Source of the DNA: CBDCGV01 sp965216955
GTDB taxonomy: Bacteria > Bacteroidota > Bacteroidia > Chitinophagales > JADIYW01
DNA length: 64,000 bases
Direction of reading: 5' to 3'
NCBI GenBank assembly: GCA_965216955.1
Contig: CBDCGV010000009.1
Span: 186,001 to 250,000, forward strand
Shown here: one piece after another, positions 35,613 through 43,606 of the stretch
How positions within the stretch are numbered: position 1 is the stretch's first letter
How the letters are laid out: each line of letters opens with the position of its first letter
Translations under genes and position numbers: made by a program
Notes under the pieces: model-generated
What the model was told of the DNA's origin: nothing
The model's input: only the letters and a program-made list of their open reading frames with translations
Databases searched by the model: none

Positions 35613-35689
35613 GGGCTTTTGTATTATTTGAAGCAAATAATTATTAGTTAATATTAGACCCCTCCGAATGGGATTATACGAGCAATAAG

Positions 35690-36451
35690 CTACCAACTTC
35701 CACCAGCACCGCCGCCACCAAAGCTTCCTCCACCAAAACCGCCAAAGCCACCTCCAGAGAAACCACCTCCACCACCGCCTCCAGTAGTCGTCCACCATCC
35801 CCCATCATGATAGGTTGTTCCCCTCCTTGAAACAGTTGCACTACCATTACTACTCATTTTAGAGAACATAAAAAGAAAAATCACTATTACAAGGATGATG
35901 AAAAGGATCATTGCAACAGGGATTTCTTCTGCATCTATATCATCGCTCGAATATTTTCCCGTGGTTAAATCCACTAATACATCTGTTCCTTTATCAATTC
36001 CCCTATAAAAATTGCCATTTTTAAATTCTGGAACAATGTAATTCTCTATAATTCTCTTCGCTAAGACATCCGGGACTACGTCTTCTACGCCATAGCCAGT
36101 TGCAATAAATACTTTTCTGTCTTCTTTAGCCACCAAAAGCACAATGCCATTATCTAGTCCTTTCTGGCCAACCCCCCAATCCTCACCTAATTTAAAGGCA
36201 TATTCGCTAATCGGATAACCCTCGGTAGTTTCGATTATAACCACTGCTATTTGTGTAGAAGAAGTATCGTTATACTTAACAAGTTTATGCTCTAATTGCC
36301 TCTTTTCTCCAGTATTTAATAGTGGGATATAATCATTAACAATCTGCTTAGGAACTAGGGGTTTAGGAATATTTTGGGCATTAATATTTAGTGTTAAAAA
36401 TATTAATATAAAACTTGTCCATATTAGTTGATACGCTCTAATCATCCTCAA
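35690..36451 (-). CDS. TPM-domain membrane protein with glycine-rich C-terminus
   Basis: 253 residues. A signal peptide (about 1-26, ending NINAQ) is followed by a TPM domain (about 38-170) with TQIAVVIIETTEGYPISEYA, WGVGQKGLDNGIVLLVA and the FIATGYGVEDVVPD block. One membrane segment lies at about 180-200. The last 30 residues are nearly all Gly, Phe and Ser, ending GAGGSW, the classic YgcG/TPM tail. TPM proteins are linked to photosystem II repair in plants; in bacteria the role is unclear. It overlaps the second TPM gene by 14 bp. Confidence 0.9.
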   Translation of the reverse strand: MRMIRAYQLIWTSFILIFLTLNINAQNIPKPLVPKQIVNDYIPLLNTGEKRQLEHKLVKYNDTSSTQIAVVIIETTEGYPISEYAFKLGEDWGVGQKGLDNGIVLLVAKEDRKVFIATGYGVEDVVPDVLAKRIIENYIVPEFKNGNFYRGIDKGTDVLVDLTTGKYSSDDIDAEEIPVAMILFIILVIVIFLFMFSKMSSNGSATVSRRGTTYHDGGWWTTTGGGGGGGFSGGGFGGFGGGSFGGGGAGGSW

Positions 36452-36881
36452 AACTTACATCATTGGGAAGCTCATCAACATCGTCTTTTTCAATGGGAAA
36501 GTACTTCACTAACTCCCTTCCAACATTTTCGACGGTTCTAAGAATACCTTTTAAAAAAAGCCCCTGTCTAAAGTTATCCATTAATTCATCGATCAAATGA
36601 TTGAGGTAATGCTCACCTAACTTTTTATTTATTCCTTCGTCCGAAACGATGGCTGCTTTTTTATCTTTTACTGCTAAATAAATTAACACACCATTTCTTT
36701 GTTTGGTTGCATTCATCTGCAGCTTTTCAAATGCTTTCCATGCATCTTGAATTGGATCGCCAGCACATTTGTTATGCAGGTGCAATCTAATTTCTCCCGA
36801 AGTTATTTTCTCAACTTCAGCAATCTTTTCAGCAATTATTTTTAACTCCTTTTGGTGAAAGAAGTTCCTAGCATTTGGCAT
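36438..36881 (-). CDS. TPM-domain protein, cytosolic type
   Basis: 147 residues without a signal peptide. TSGEIRLHLHNKCAGDP near 27-43, QRNGVLIYLAVKDKKAAIVSD near 61-81 and a C-terminal acidic stretch (DDVDELPNDVSFEDD) identify a second, shorter TPM protein. Pairs of TPM proteins next to LemA recur in Bacteroidota. It lies between the first TPM gene and lemA; 41 bp separate it from lemA. Confidence 0.87.
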   Translation of the reverse strand: MPNARNFFHQKELKIIAEKIAEVEKITSGEIRLHLHNKCAGDPIQDAWKAFEKLQMNATKQRNGVLIYLAVKDKKAAIVSDEGINKKLGEHYLNHLIDELMDNFRQGLFLKGILRTVENVGRELVKYFPIEKDDVDELPNDVSFEDD

Positions 36882-36922
36882 ATTAAATTCATCTTAGAAA
36901 AGCCTGTTATGAGAGGTGTTAG

Positions 36923-37510
36923 TTATTTAAAATCGAACTCTACATCTGGAGCCTCATCTGCACCAGCTTCTGCTTCGAAATATCCTTTCTTATCAAAACC
37001 AAACCACCCTGCATAAATCACATTAGGAAATTTTCGAACATAAGAATTATAACCTCCTACTGCATCATTAAATTTCTTTCGTTCTACAGATATTCTATTT
37101 TCAGTACCCTCTAGCTGAGCCTGCAGATCTCTGAAATTAGCATTTGCTTTTAAATCAGGATATCTTTCAACAACGACCAATAAACGTGACAAAGCAGAAT
37201 TTAATCCAGATTGTGCTTTTTGAAATTTCTCAATAGCTTCAGGCGTCAAATTACTAGGGTCTATATTAATACTTGTTGCCTTTGATCTCGCTTCTATAAC
37301 CTTAGTTAAAGTTGATTGTTCAAAATCTGCTGCCCCTTTCACCGTATTTACTAAATTAGGAATTAAGTCAGCTCTCCTTTGATAGGCATCTTCTACATTA
37401 GCCCATTGAGCTTGGACACCCTCATCAAGCGTCACCATTTTATTGTAACCACAGCTGCTCAGAAATAGCGAAAAAGCAACTATAACCGGAAGTAAAAATT
37501 TTCTTTTCAT
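36923..37510 (-). CDS. lemA: LemA family lipoprotein
   Basis: 195 residues. The signal ends in LSSC with Cys20 as the likely lipid attachment site. The LemA core follows: VQAQWANVEDAYQRRADLIP, NLVNTVKGAADFEQSTL, SRLLVVVERYPDLKAN, and RFNDAVGGYN-like sequence KFNDAVGGYNSYVRKFP. LemA proteins are helical bundle envelope proteins of poorly defined function, often paired with TPM proteins as here. The C-terminus ends in an acidic EAGADEAPDVEFDFK tail. Confidence 0.93.
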   Translation of the reverse strand: MKRKFLLPVIVAFSLFLSSCGYNKMVTLDEGVQAQWANVEDAYQRRADLIPNLVNTVKGAADFEQSTLTKVIEARSKATSINIDPSNLTPEAIEKFQKAQSGLNSALSRLLVVVERYPDLKANANFRDLQAQLEGTENRISVERKKFNDAVGGYNSYVRKFPNVIYAGWFGFDKKGYFEAEAGADEAPDVEFDFK

Positions 37511-37533
37511 AATTTATTTTGTTTTAGAAGCAT

Positions 37534-37541
37534 CAAATATA
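37534..37541 (-). promoter_or_regulatory. Possible -7 element upstream of lemA
   Basis: TATATTTG on the minus strand matches TAnnTTTG exactly, 23 bp before the lemA ATG. No convincing -33 TTG/TTTG lies at the usual distance. Confidence 0.35.
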
Positions 37542-37553
37542 GGAAAAGAAGCC

Positions 37554-37739
37554 TTAGTCCTCTTTTTTCATTGCCAATTTTACTCCCACAAAATAAGTGA
37601 TGCACGCAGATACAATTAAAGCAATAAAGCCAATGTTCTGAGTAGGAGTAAGTGGGGCATCTAGTTTAAACATGATTGACGATATAACAACTGTAGGAAC
37701 TACCCAAGTTATCAAAGGAACGACATGTTTAAATTTCAT
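37554..37739 (-). CDS. Small two-helix membrane protein, unknown
   Basis: 61 residues with two hydrophobic segments (about 8-24 and 36-54) and a charged KKED end. It lies 43 bp upstream of lemA on the same strand and ends just before it, with no competing gene in the region. No family recognised. Real coding is likely from position and composition but is not proven. Confidence 0.55.
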   Translation of the reverse strand: MKFKHVVPLITWVVPTVVISSIMFKLDAPLTPTQNIGFIALIVSACITYFVGVKLAMKKED

Positions 37740-37830
37740 CTCATTAAGATAGGAATTATTTACTGATAACTGTAATTAAGCTCATTCAAAAGAGAATGCC
37801 TCTTTAAATTAACTTGAACCTTTTTATCAG

Positions 37831-37862
37831 TTGAAAAAAACCTCTATTTAAGTTTATTTTTG
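37831..37862 (+). promoter_or_regulatory. Promoter of the ABC-F gene
   Basis: TTG (37831-37833), a 21-bp spacer and TATTTTTG (37855-37862) fit the Bacteroidota -33/-7 consensus. The -7 element ends only 4 bp before the ATG at 37867, so the transcript would be leaderless or nearly so. Confidence 0.55.
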
Positions 37863-37866
37863 CACC

Positions 37867-39483
37867 ATGATTTCAATAAGTAATTTATCACTTCAGTTCG
37901 GAAAACGCATCTTATTCGAAGACGTAAACATCAAATTTACAGCAGGTAATTGTTATGGAGTAATTGGTGCAAACGGTGCGGGCAAATCAACCTTTCTAAA
38001 GATTCTTTCAGGAGAAATTGACTCTACGACTGGTAGTATTGATATTACGCCAGGAGAAAGAATGTCCGTTTTAAAGCAAAATCATTTCGAGTTTGATGAT
38101 GAAGAAGTTATTAATACAGTAATAAAAGGGAACAAAAAACTATATGATATTATAGTTGAAAAAAACGCATTGTATGCGAAACCCGATTTTTCAGATGAAG
38201 ATGGTTTAAGAGTAGGTGAACTAGAAGCAGAGTTTGCGGAAATGAATGGCTGGGATGCAGAAAGTGATGCTGCCGAATTGCTTAGTAATCTTGGTGTTAA
38301 AGAAGCTTATCATTATAAACTAATGAAAGAAATCCCGGCAAGTCAAAAGTTAAAGGTTTTATTGGCTCAAGCACTTTTTGGAGATCCTGATATTTTGATT
38401 TTAGATGAGCCCACTAATGATTTAGACATTCAAACTATTTCATGGTTAGAGAATTTTTTAGCAGACTTTAAAAATACCGTTATTGTCGTTTCTCATGATC
38501 GTCACTTTTTAGACATGGTTTGTACGCATGTAGTAGATATTGATTTTGGGAAAATTAATCTATTTACTGGAAACTATACCTTCTGGTATGAAACTAGTCA
38601 GATATTAAGAAGACAAAGAGAAGATAAAAACAAGAAAACAGAGCAAAAAAGAGCTGAACTGATGGATTTTATCAATCGATTTAGTGCAAACGCCTCTAAA
38701 TCAAAGCAAGCTACCTCTAGGAAAAAGGCACTAGAAAAACTTAACCTTGAAGATTTAAAACCATCTAATAGAAAATATCCTGGAATTTTCTTCAAGCAAA
38801 AAAGAGAAGCGGGAGATAAAATTTTAAATGTCAATAATCTTTCCTATAAAACTTCTAAAGGAGATACTTTATTTAAAGATGTTACATTCACTTTGAACAA
38901 AGGAGATAAAGTAGCTATCTTATCAGAAAACAATATGGCTGTACCATTATTCTTAAAAACACTTGCTGGAGAAGAAGCCATTCAAAGTGGAGATATTGAA
39001 TGGGGAGTGACAATCTCAAAATCTTATGTACCCAATGATAATGCTGAATTTTTTACAGAAAATTTGAACTTAATTGATTGGTTAAGACAATATTCTGAGG
39101 ACAAAGATGAAGCTTTCGTAAGAGGTTTTTTGGGTAGAATGCTTTTTAGTGGCGAGGAGTCATTAAAGAAATGTACTGTTCTTTCAGGAGGTGAAAAAGT
39201 ACGTTGTATGCTCTCGAAGACAATGCTTGAAGAAGCCAATTTTTTAATTTTAGATGAGCCCACTAATCATTTAGACCTTGAGAGCATTACGACTTTAAAC
39301 AATGGATTAATGGACTATAAAGGGACTATACTTTTCACTTCTCACGACCATACCTTTACTAACACCATTGCTAATAGGATTATTGAACTTACTCCTAATG
39401 GAATACTGGATAAGTTAATGACTTTCGATGAGTATATTGATAGCGCCAAGGTTAAAGAGCAAAAAGAAGCCATGTATTCGTAG
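37867..39483 (+). CDS. ABC-F ATPase, YbiT-like, with degenerate second P-loop
   Basis: 538 residues: two fused ATP-binding cassettes, no membrane part. ABC-F proteins act on the ribosome. NBD1 has Walker A GANGAGKST (34-42) and Walker B LILDEPTND (177-185), but its signature is IPASQK, as in YbiT relatives. NBD2 keeps LSGGEK (439-444) and LILDEPTNH (460-468), but where the P-loop belongs (about 353-361) it reads SENNMAVPL, with no GKS/T. The linker (about 245-310) is basic. NBD2 can therefore contribute a signature and Walker B but probably cannot bind phosphate normally. I believe this is shared by Bacteroidota relatives. Confidence 0.92.
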   Translation: MISISNLSLQFGKRILFEDVNIKFTAGNCYGVIGANGAGKSTFLKILSGEIDSTTGSIDITPGERMSVLKQNHFEFDDEEVINTVIKGNKKLYDIIVEKNALYAKPDFSDEDGLRVGELEAEFAEMNGWDAESDAAELLSNLGVKEAYHYKLMKEIPASQKLKVLLAQALFGDPDILILDEPTNDLDIQTISWLENFLADFKNTVIVVSHDRHFLDMVCTHVVDIDFGKINLFTGNYTFWYETSQILRRQREDKNKKTEQKRAELMDFINRFSANASKSKQATSRKKALEKLNLEDLKPSNRKYPGIFFKQKREAGDKILNVNNLSYKTSKGDTLFKDVTFTLNKGDKVAILSENNMAVPLFLKTLAGEEAIQSGDIEWGVTISKSYVPNDNAEFFTENLNLIDWLRQYSEDKDEAFVRGFLGRMLFSGEESLKKCTVLSGGEKVRCMLSKTMLEEANFLILDEPTNHLDLESITTLNNGLMDYKGTILFTSHDHTFTNTIANRIIELTPNGILDKLMTFDEYIDSAKVKEQKEAMYS

Positions 39484-39495
39484 CAACTAAATAAG

Positions 39496-39517
39496 AATTG
39501 CTTTTTTGCAATTTTTT
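39496..39517 (+). terminator. Intrinsic terminator after the ABC-F gene
   Basis: AATTGC (39496-39501) pairs with GCAATT (39508-39513) around a six-T loop, and the right arm runs into a T-tract to 39517. 13 bp after the stop codon. Confidence 0.75.
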
Positions 39518-39625
39518 ATACATATTCTATAATCCAGTAAACAAATTACAACTATTTTCTAGGCTAGGACGAGAAACACCTAGAACATAATTAACCTAGA
39601 TACCAAGCCATGAAACAAAATATTG

Positions 39626-41998
39626 TTAATTGGTCTTAGGTTTAAGTACTAATGTATGTTTCTTATATTTATCTACTTGTGCTTTACTCCAACACATAGG
39701 GTGAAATTTTCCTTCTAACCAATCATTTACCTGATTTTTATAATAAGGGCTCATCAAATTTCCTGATTGCCCACTTGGTAAAACAGATAAAGAGCTGTCG
39801 AAATTTGAAAAATCTATTATTTGTCGATAAGAAGCTGCAGCAATATCTCCTCCAAATTCACCTGGAGTTGTTGCGCACATTTGGCATGGGGTATCTGTAT
39901 CTCCTCCAATAGGGTATGGCCCTAAATTAAAGACTTTTCCAAGTGGAGGTTTCACACTAAGTGCATGATTCATGACAATCTGATGTATATTTCCCCAAGC
40001 CCAATTTTTTTGATTACTTCCGTAGTTCTCTTTTAGCCAATTAACCGCTTTACTGAAACCATCTTGCAATATTTTTTGCTTTCCTCCGGCATTTTTAATC
40101 CAAGATGAATTTTCATTTTTCAATAATTTGAGTAGAGTATTAGTATTGTGCCCTAAAAAAGTATTGGTTGGGCCAAAAACCGGATGAAAACCTTCTCCTA
40201 AGAATCCATTGATTAGCTTTTTATCATCAATAGAAGACTCATAAATAGTTTTTACTATAAAGTATTTTGAAACCTTATATAAAGCTCCCTCCACACTTTT
40301 TTTATTTAAAAGTCCGTCCCAATTGCATAGCATACTAACCAAACCATTCAATTTATCATCTTCAAACCTTATTATTTTAAAATGATTAATGTATTCCTGA
40401 GCGGGAGTACAATGAAAATCCATTTGCATAGAAATAAAATCTTTAACCCCTAAGTTCTCTTTTGTTTTAATCATGTTCTCTAATCGGACAGCTCTATATC
40501 CATTCATATAAATATCTCCCATAAAATGAGGGAAATCTTCAGGTTCAATTTTATTATTGCATGTAACAACATGTCCTTTTTTTGGATTAAATACATGTGG
40601 CATTTCTTCAAAAGGAACATAATCTTTCCAATCACTCTTACCATCCCATCCGGGCATAGGCAGAGCACTAGAAGTCCTTGTTTTAATTGGCATTTTCCCA
40701 GAGTTGTAATAACCAATATTTCCCATTACATCAGCATAGGTAATATTCAATCCGGGTGCGGTCATAGATTTCACACCTTCGACAAAATCATTCCAGTTTT
40801 TTGCTTTGTTTAATTGATACCATCCATAAATCGGGCGTCCAGGCTTGAATGCCATAGAGCAAAGCGTTAACTTTTGATCAGGGTGGTCAATTACATCAGA
40901 AATAACTGTTCCATGAATAGTTTCCACAACTTCTTCGATATGCGTGGCAGCACCTTTTATTTTGATTTCTTCTTTATGGACAACTGCATCCAATACCTCT
41001 TCTTTGTATTCGTATTGTCTACAGCTTTTATCAACAAATTTTTCTATAAATACATCCTCCAAATCAGTAAAGGACAAAGTGATCCCCCAACCAATGTTCT
41101 TGTTGTGGCCAATTTGTACTAAAGGAACACCTGGAACAGTTACGCCGCGTACCTCAAAATCGGGACAAACTAAATGATTTTCATACCAGATCCCCGGATT
41201 GGATATATGTAAGTGAGGGTCATTGCACAAATAAGGCTTTCCTGTATCTGTATGGCTCCCTGCAACACACCAAGCATTACTCCCAGAGATTTTTGGTAAG
41301 TACGGTCCTTGTAGGGCACTTAATTTTCCATTTATATCAATTTTATTAAACTCGATACCAGCAGGCAGCTTAACAGGGTGTCCCTTAGGGTATGTATTGT
41401 CTAATTCTAAAGCAGCTTCCGCACCAACCTTTTCTATTAATTGAGCTCTCAAAATTTCGTCGTACCAACCCCATGACATAAGCGAGGTTAACATTCTTGA
41501 AAATGCTGTACTATCTAAAACCTCCCAGTCCTTAGGTTTAATTCTAGCAAGCTTTAATTCTACGGGGAATCGAACATTTTTATCATTAATGTATGCGTTT
41601 ATTCCTTTGCAATAAGCTCGAAGTATATCTTTTTCGTCTTCAGAAAAAAAATCAAAATCTTTTTTAGCTATACGTTCATAACCCATAATTCTACAGGCTA
41701 TGTCCGTTGACAAAGCATCCTTTCCAGCAAACTCACTCATTTTTCCTCTTGAAATGCGTCTGTTAATTTCCATTTGCCAAAAACGATCTTGGGCATGTAC
41801 ATATCCTTGTGCAAACAAAACGTCATGTTGGCTATCCGCATAAATATGTGGGACGCCCCACTTATCCCGTAGAATTTCCACCTTACCTTCTAATCCGTCT
41901 ACCTTAAGTATTCCATCCAATACTGGCAACCTCCTCTTGCTAAGTCCTTGAACAAAAGACTTGAGCAGACTTGTCTTAAAATTTTCAATAAATGTCAT
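39626..41998 (-). CDS. Penicillin acylase family N-terminal nucleophile hydrolase
   Basis: About 790 residues. The alpha part begins with GLEGKVEILRDKWGVPHIYA and YVHAQDRFWQME, typical of penicillin/AHL/cephalosporin acylases. The junction ISGSNAWCVAG has the autocatalytic Gly-Ser bond; the Ser (240 from the chosen start) becomes the N-terminal nucleophile. NDPHL follows. The start is set at the ATG at 41998; the frame extends nine residues upstream (MLAFFIFIL), which would add a short hydrophobic leader, so export is uncertain. Substrate unknown: the family covers beta-lactams, acyl-homoserine lactones and others. It is divergent from the ars cassette. Confidence 0.9.
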   Translation of the reverse strand: MTFIENFKTSLLKSFVQGLSKRRLPVLDGILKVDGLEGKVEILRDKWGVPHIYADSQHDVLFAQGYVHAQDRFWQMEINRRISRGKMSEFAGKDALSTDIACRIMGYERIAKKDFDFFSEDEKDILRAYCKGINAYINDKNVRFPVELKLARIKPKDWEVLDSTAFSRMLTSLMSWGWYDEILRAQLIEKVGAEAALELDNTYPKGHPVKLPAGIEFNKIDINGKLSALQGPYLPKISGSNAWCVAGSHTDTGKPYLCNDPHLHISNPGIWYENHLVCPDFEVRGVTVPGVPLVQIGHNKNIGWGITLSFTDLEDVFIEKFVDKSCRQYEYKEEVLDAVVHKEEIKIKGAATHIEEVVETIHGTVISDVIDHPDQKLTLCSMAFKPGRPIYGWYQLNKAKNWNDFVEGVKSMTAPGLNITYADVMGNIGYYNSGKMPIKTRTSSALPMPGWDGKSDWKDYVPFEEMPHVFNPKKGHVVTCNNKIEPEDFPHFMGDIYMNGYRAVRLENMIKTKENLGVKDFISMQMDFHCTPAQEYINHFKIIRFEDDKLNGLVSMLCNWDGLLNKKSVEGALYKVSKYFIVKTIYESSIDDKKLINGFLGEGFHPVFGPTNTFLGHNTNTLLKLLKNENSSWIKNAGGKQKILQDGFSKAVNWLKENYGSNQKNWAWGNIHQIVMNHALSVKPPLGKVFNLGPYPIGGDTDTPCQMCATTPGEFGGDIAAASYRQIIDFSNFDSSLSVLPSGQSGNLMSPYYKNQVNDWLEGKFHPMCWSKAQVDKYKKHTLVLKPKTN

Positions 41999-42026
41999 TA
42001 ATATGAAGATAAAAAATGCCAACAAG

Positions 42027-42061
42027 TTTGCAGAATAATTTTTTTATCGTAATATTGCTAT
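42027..42061 (+). promoter_or_regulatory. arsR promoter with overlapping candidate operator
   Basis: TTTG (42027-42030), exactly 19 bp, then TAATATTG (42050-42057) gives a promoter with one mismatch from TAnnTTTG. The -7 box lies inside an imperfect dyad ATCGTAATATTGCTAT (42046-42061, 12 of 16 positions symmetric), where ArsR would be expected to bind. 14 bp from the dyad to the start codon. Confidence 0.55.
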
Positions 42062-42075
42062 ATATAGATATACAA

Positions 42076-42402
42076 ATGGGGATTACAAAAACAGATATTT
42101 ATACTGAGGAACAAAATCAAATTGCGGCAATTGCCAAAGCTTTGGGGCATCCGGCACGCATTGCCATTTTGGACGAGATTATTAAAAAAGATTCTTGCAT
42201 TTGTGGCGATTTGGTCAATGAAATAGGGCTAGCTCAGCCAACAGTCTCACAACATTTAAAAGCTTTAAAAGCTGTAGGCCTTATTAAAGGAACCATAGAA
42301 GGAACCAGTGTTTGTTATTGTATTGACATGGAGAATTGGGCACAATTCAAGCATTATTTTATTAAACTATTTGATTTCAATACTTCATCAAAATGTTGTT
42401 GA
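42076..42402 (+). CDS. arsR: ArsR-family metalloid-responsive repressor
   Basis: 108 residues from the ATG at 42076; a longer frame from 42016 runs through the promoter and is rejected. Winged helix-turn-helix: AIAKALGHPARIAILDEI, then the recognition segment LAQPTVSQHLKALKAVGL (52-69). DSCICGDL (39-46) holds a CxC in the helix that binds As(III) in the classical ArsR sensor, and further cysteines occur at 80 and 82 and as a terminal Cys-Cys pair. Expected to release DNA on binding As(III) or Sb(III). First gene of an arsR-arsI-arsC cassette. Confidence 0.92.
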   Translation: MGITKTDIYTEEQNQIAAIAKALGHPARIAILDEIIKKDSCICGDLVNEIGLAQPTVSQHLKALKAVGLIKGTIEGTSVCYCIDMENWAQFKHYFIKLFDFNTSSKCC

Positions 42403-42434
42403 AGTGATTACTAATAATAACTAAATATTTTACT

Positions 42435-42926
42435 ATGAGTACTTTTCCAAGAATGCATGTTTCGTATTACGTGTCGAACATTGAAGAAACCGTAAAATTT
42501 TACAATCAATTTTTTGAGCAAGAAGCAAGCAAAATAGAACCCGGATATGCCAAGTATATTTTGGCAAACCCATCATTGGTTATCTCTTTTGTTGAACGGT
42601 CCGATAAATTAAAGTCAAATTTTGGCCACTTGGGCTTTCAAGTTGATTCGGAAGAGACCCTAAATCAAAAAATGGAAATGATGAAACAGAAAGGTCTAAA
42701 GATTCGCGAAGAAATAGGCACTAAATGTTGTTATGCGCTACAAGATAAATTTTGGGTGAGTGACCCTGATGGTTACCAATGGGAGGTTTATCACTTTCAC
42801 AAAGACGTTTCATTTAACGATCCACATTATGAGATTAAAAAGTCAAATGAAGATACGATGGCCTTTGACCTTTCAGCATCTGTATCAACCTCAAATCACT
42901 GCAATAGCAGTGACGGTTGTTGTTAA
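42435..42926 (+). CDS. arsI: ArsI/CadI-type C-As lyase (vicinal oxygen chelate fold)
   Basis: 163 residues. ArsI is an Fe(II)-dependent dioxygenase that demethylates trivalent organoarsenicals. Candidate metal ligands are His8, His65 and Glu117. The substrate-binding vicinal thiols are Cys98-Cys99 in the family hallmark TKCCYALQDKFWVSDPDG. The C-terminus ends in CNSSDGCC, extra cysteines typical of ArsI tails. Since some relatives are annotated as cadmium-induced CadI, the arsenic assignment leans on context: it lies between arsR and arsC. Confidence 0.88.
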   Translation: MSTFPRMHVSYYVSNIEETVKFYNQFFEQEASKIEPGYAKYILANPSLVISFVERSDKLKSNFGHLGFQVDSEETLNQKMEMMKQKGLKIREEIGTKCCYALQDKFWVSDPDGYQWEVYHFHKDVSFNDPHYEIKKSNEDTMAFDLSASVSTSNHCNSSDGCC

Positions 42927-42938
42927 ATTATATCTTTC

Positions 42939-43361
42939 ATGAAAGACACTATTAAAATACTCATCCTTTGCACTGGAAACTCATGTAGAAGTCAAATAGC
43001 ACATGGTTTCTTTAAATTCTTTGGAAAAGATAAAATAGTGGTGTTTAGTGCAGGGGTAGAAACACATGGTGTAAATCCAATTGCAATTGGAATAATGGCT
43101 GAAGTGGGCATTGATATTTCTAACCATTCTTCTAATCATATTGTTGAATATAAAAACATTGATTTTGACTACGTAATTACTGTCTGTGACCATGCTAAAG
43201 AAGTTTGTCCCTATTTCCCTTCTTCCGCTCAATTGACTCATCATAATTTTTCTGATCCATCAAAAAAGGTTGGAAGTGTAAAAGAAATTATTGAGGCTTT
43301 TAGACAAACAAGGGAGGAAATAAAAGAATTTGTTATTTCCTTTTTGGAAAAAGTAGAATAA
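42939..43361 (+). CDS. arsC: Arsenate reductase, thioredoxin-coupled LMW-phosphatase type
   Basis: 140 residues. The P-loop CTGNSCRS puts the nucleophile at Cys11 with Cys16 and Arg17; the resolving cysteines Cys83 and Cys90 lie in VCDHAKEVCP. This spacing matches the Staphylococcus aureus pI258 ArsC (Cys10, 15, 82, 89) with an offset of one, so all four functional cysteines are present and a thioredoxin-linked disulfide relay is expected. It reduces As(V) to As(III). It starts 12 bp after arsI. No arsenite pump follows; the next gene is convergent. Confidence 0.93.
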   Translation: MKDTIKILILCTGNSCRSQIAHGFFKFFGKDKIVVFSAGVETHGVNPIAIGIMAEVGIDISNHSSNHIVEYKNIDFDYVITVCDHAKEVCPYFPSSAQLTHHNFSDPSKKVGSVKEIIEAFRQTREEIKEFVISFLEKVE

Positions 43362-43370
43362 ACTATTTCA

Positions 43371-43592
43371 TCATATATCCCATACAGGATTACGTTTAGT
43401 TTTAACCATGTAACGTAGATTGAGTACAAAAGTTAAAATCAAATAAATGATAATTGGAGATCCAAGTGCCAAAAAAGTAACATAGATAAAAAACATACGA
43501 ATCTTTTTGGACGGCAGATCGATCTTATTCCCTATCCAAGTACATAATCCAAAAACACTCAGCTCAATTAAATCTCTTGGTTTTGTTATCAC
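43371..43592 (-). CDS. PspC-domain small membrane protein
   Basis: 73 residues. LCTWIGNKIDLPSKKIRMFFIYVTFLALGSPIIIYLIL is the PspC fold: a short amphipathic beginning then one hydrophobic segment (about 33-60). It ends with the basic NLRYMVKTKRNPVWD stretch typical of the Bacteroidota version. PspC senses membrane stress in E. coli; nothing else of a Psp system is nearby. Its start is 14 bp past the stop of the DUF2851 gene. Confidence 0.83.
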   Translation of the reverse strand: MITKPRDLIELSVFGLCTWIGNKIDLPSKKIRMFFIYVTFLALGSPIIIYLILTFVLNLRYMVKTKRNPVWDI

Positions 43593-43606
43593 TTATCCAA
43601 TAATTA

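Noticed and set aside
35690..35790. Glycine-rich repeat at the end of the TPM gene as a tandem DNA repeat
   Set aside because: The GGN repeats follow from a coding Gly/Phe/Ser tail that is normal for YgcG-type TPM proteins.
42016..42075. Longer start for arsR
   Set aside because: This segment contains the promoter and operator, and ArsR homologues begin near MGITKTDIYTEEQ.
42076..43361. Arsenic cassette as a recent mobile insertion
   Set aside because: No transposase, direct repeats or attachment site at the edges, and the base composition looks like that of its neighbours.
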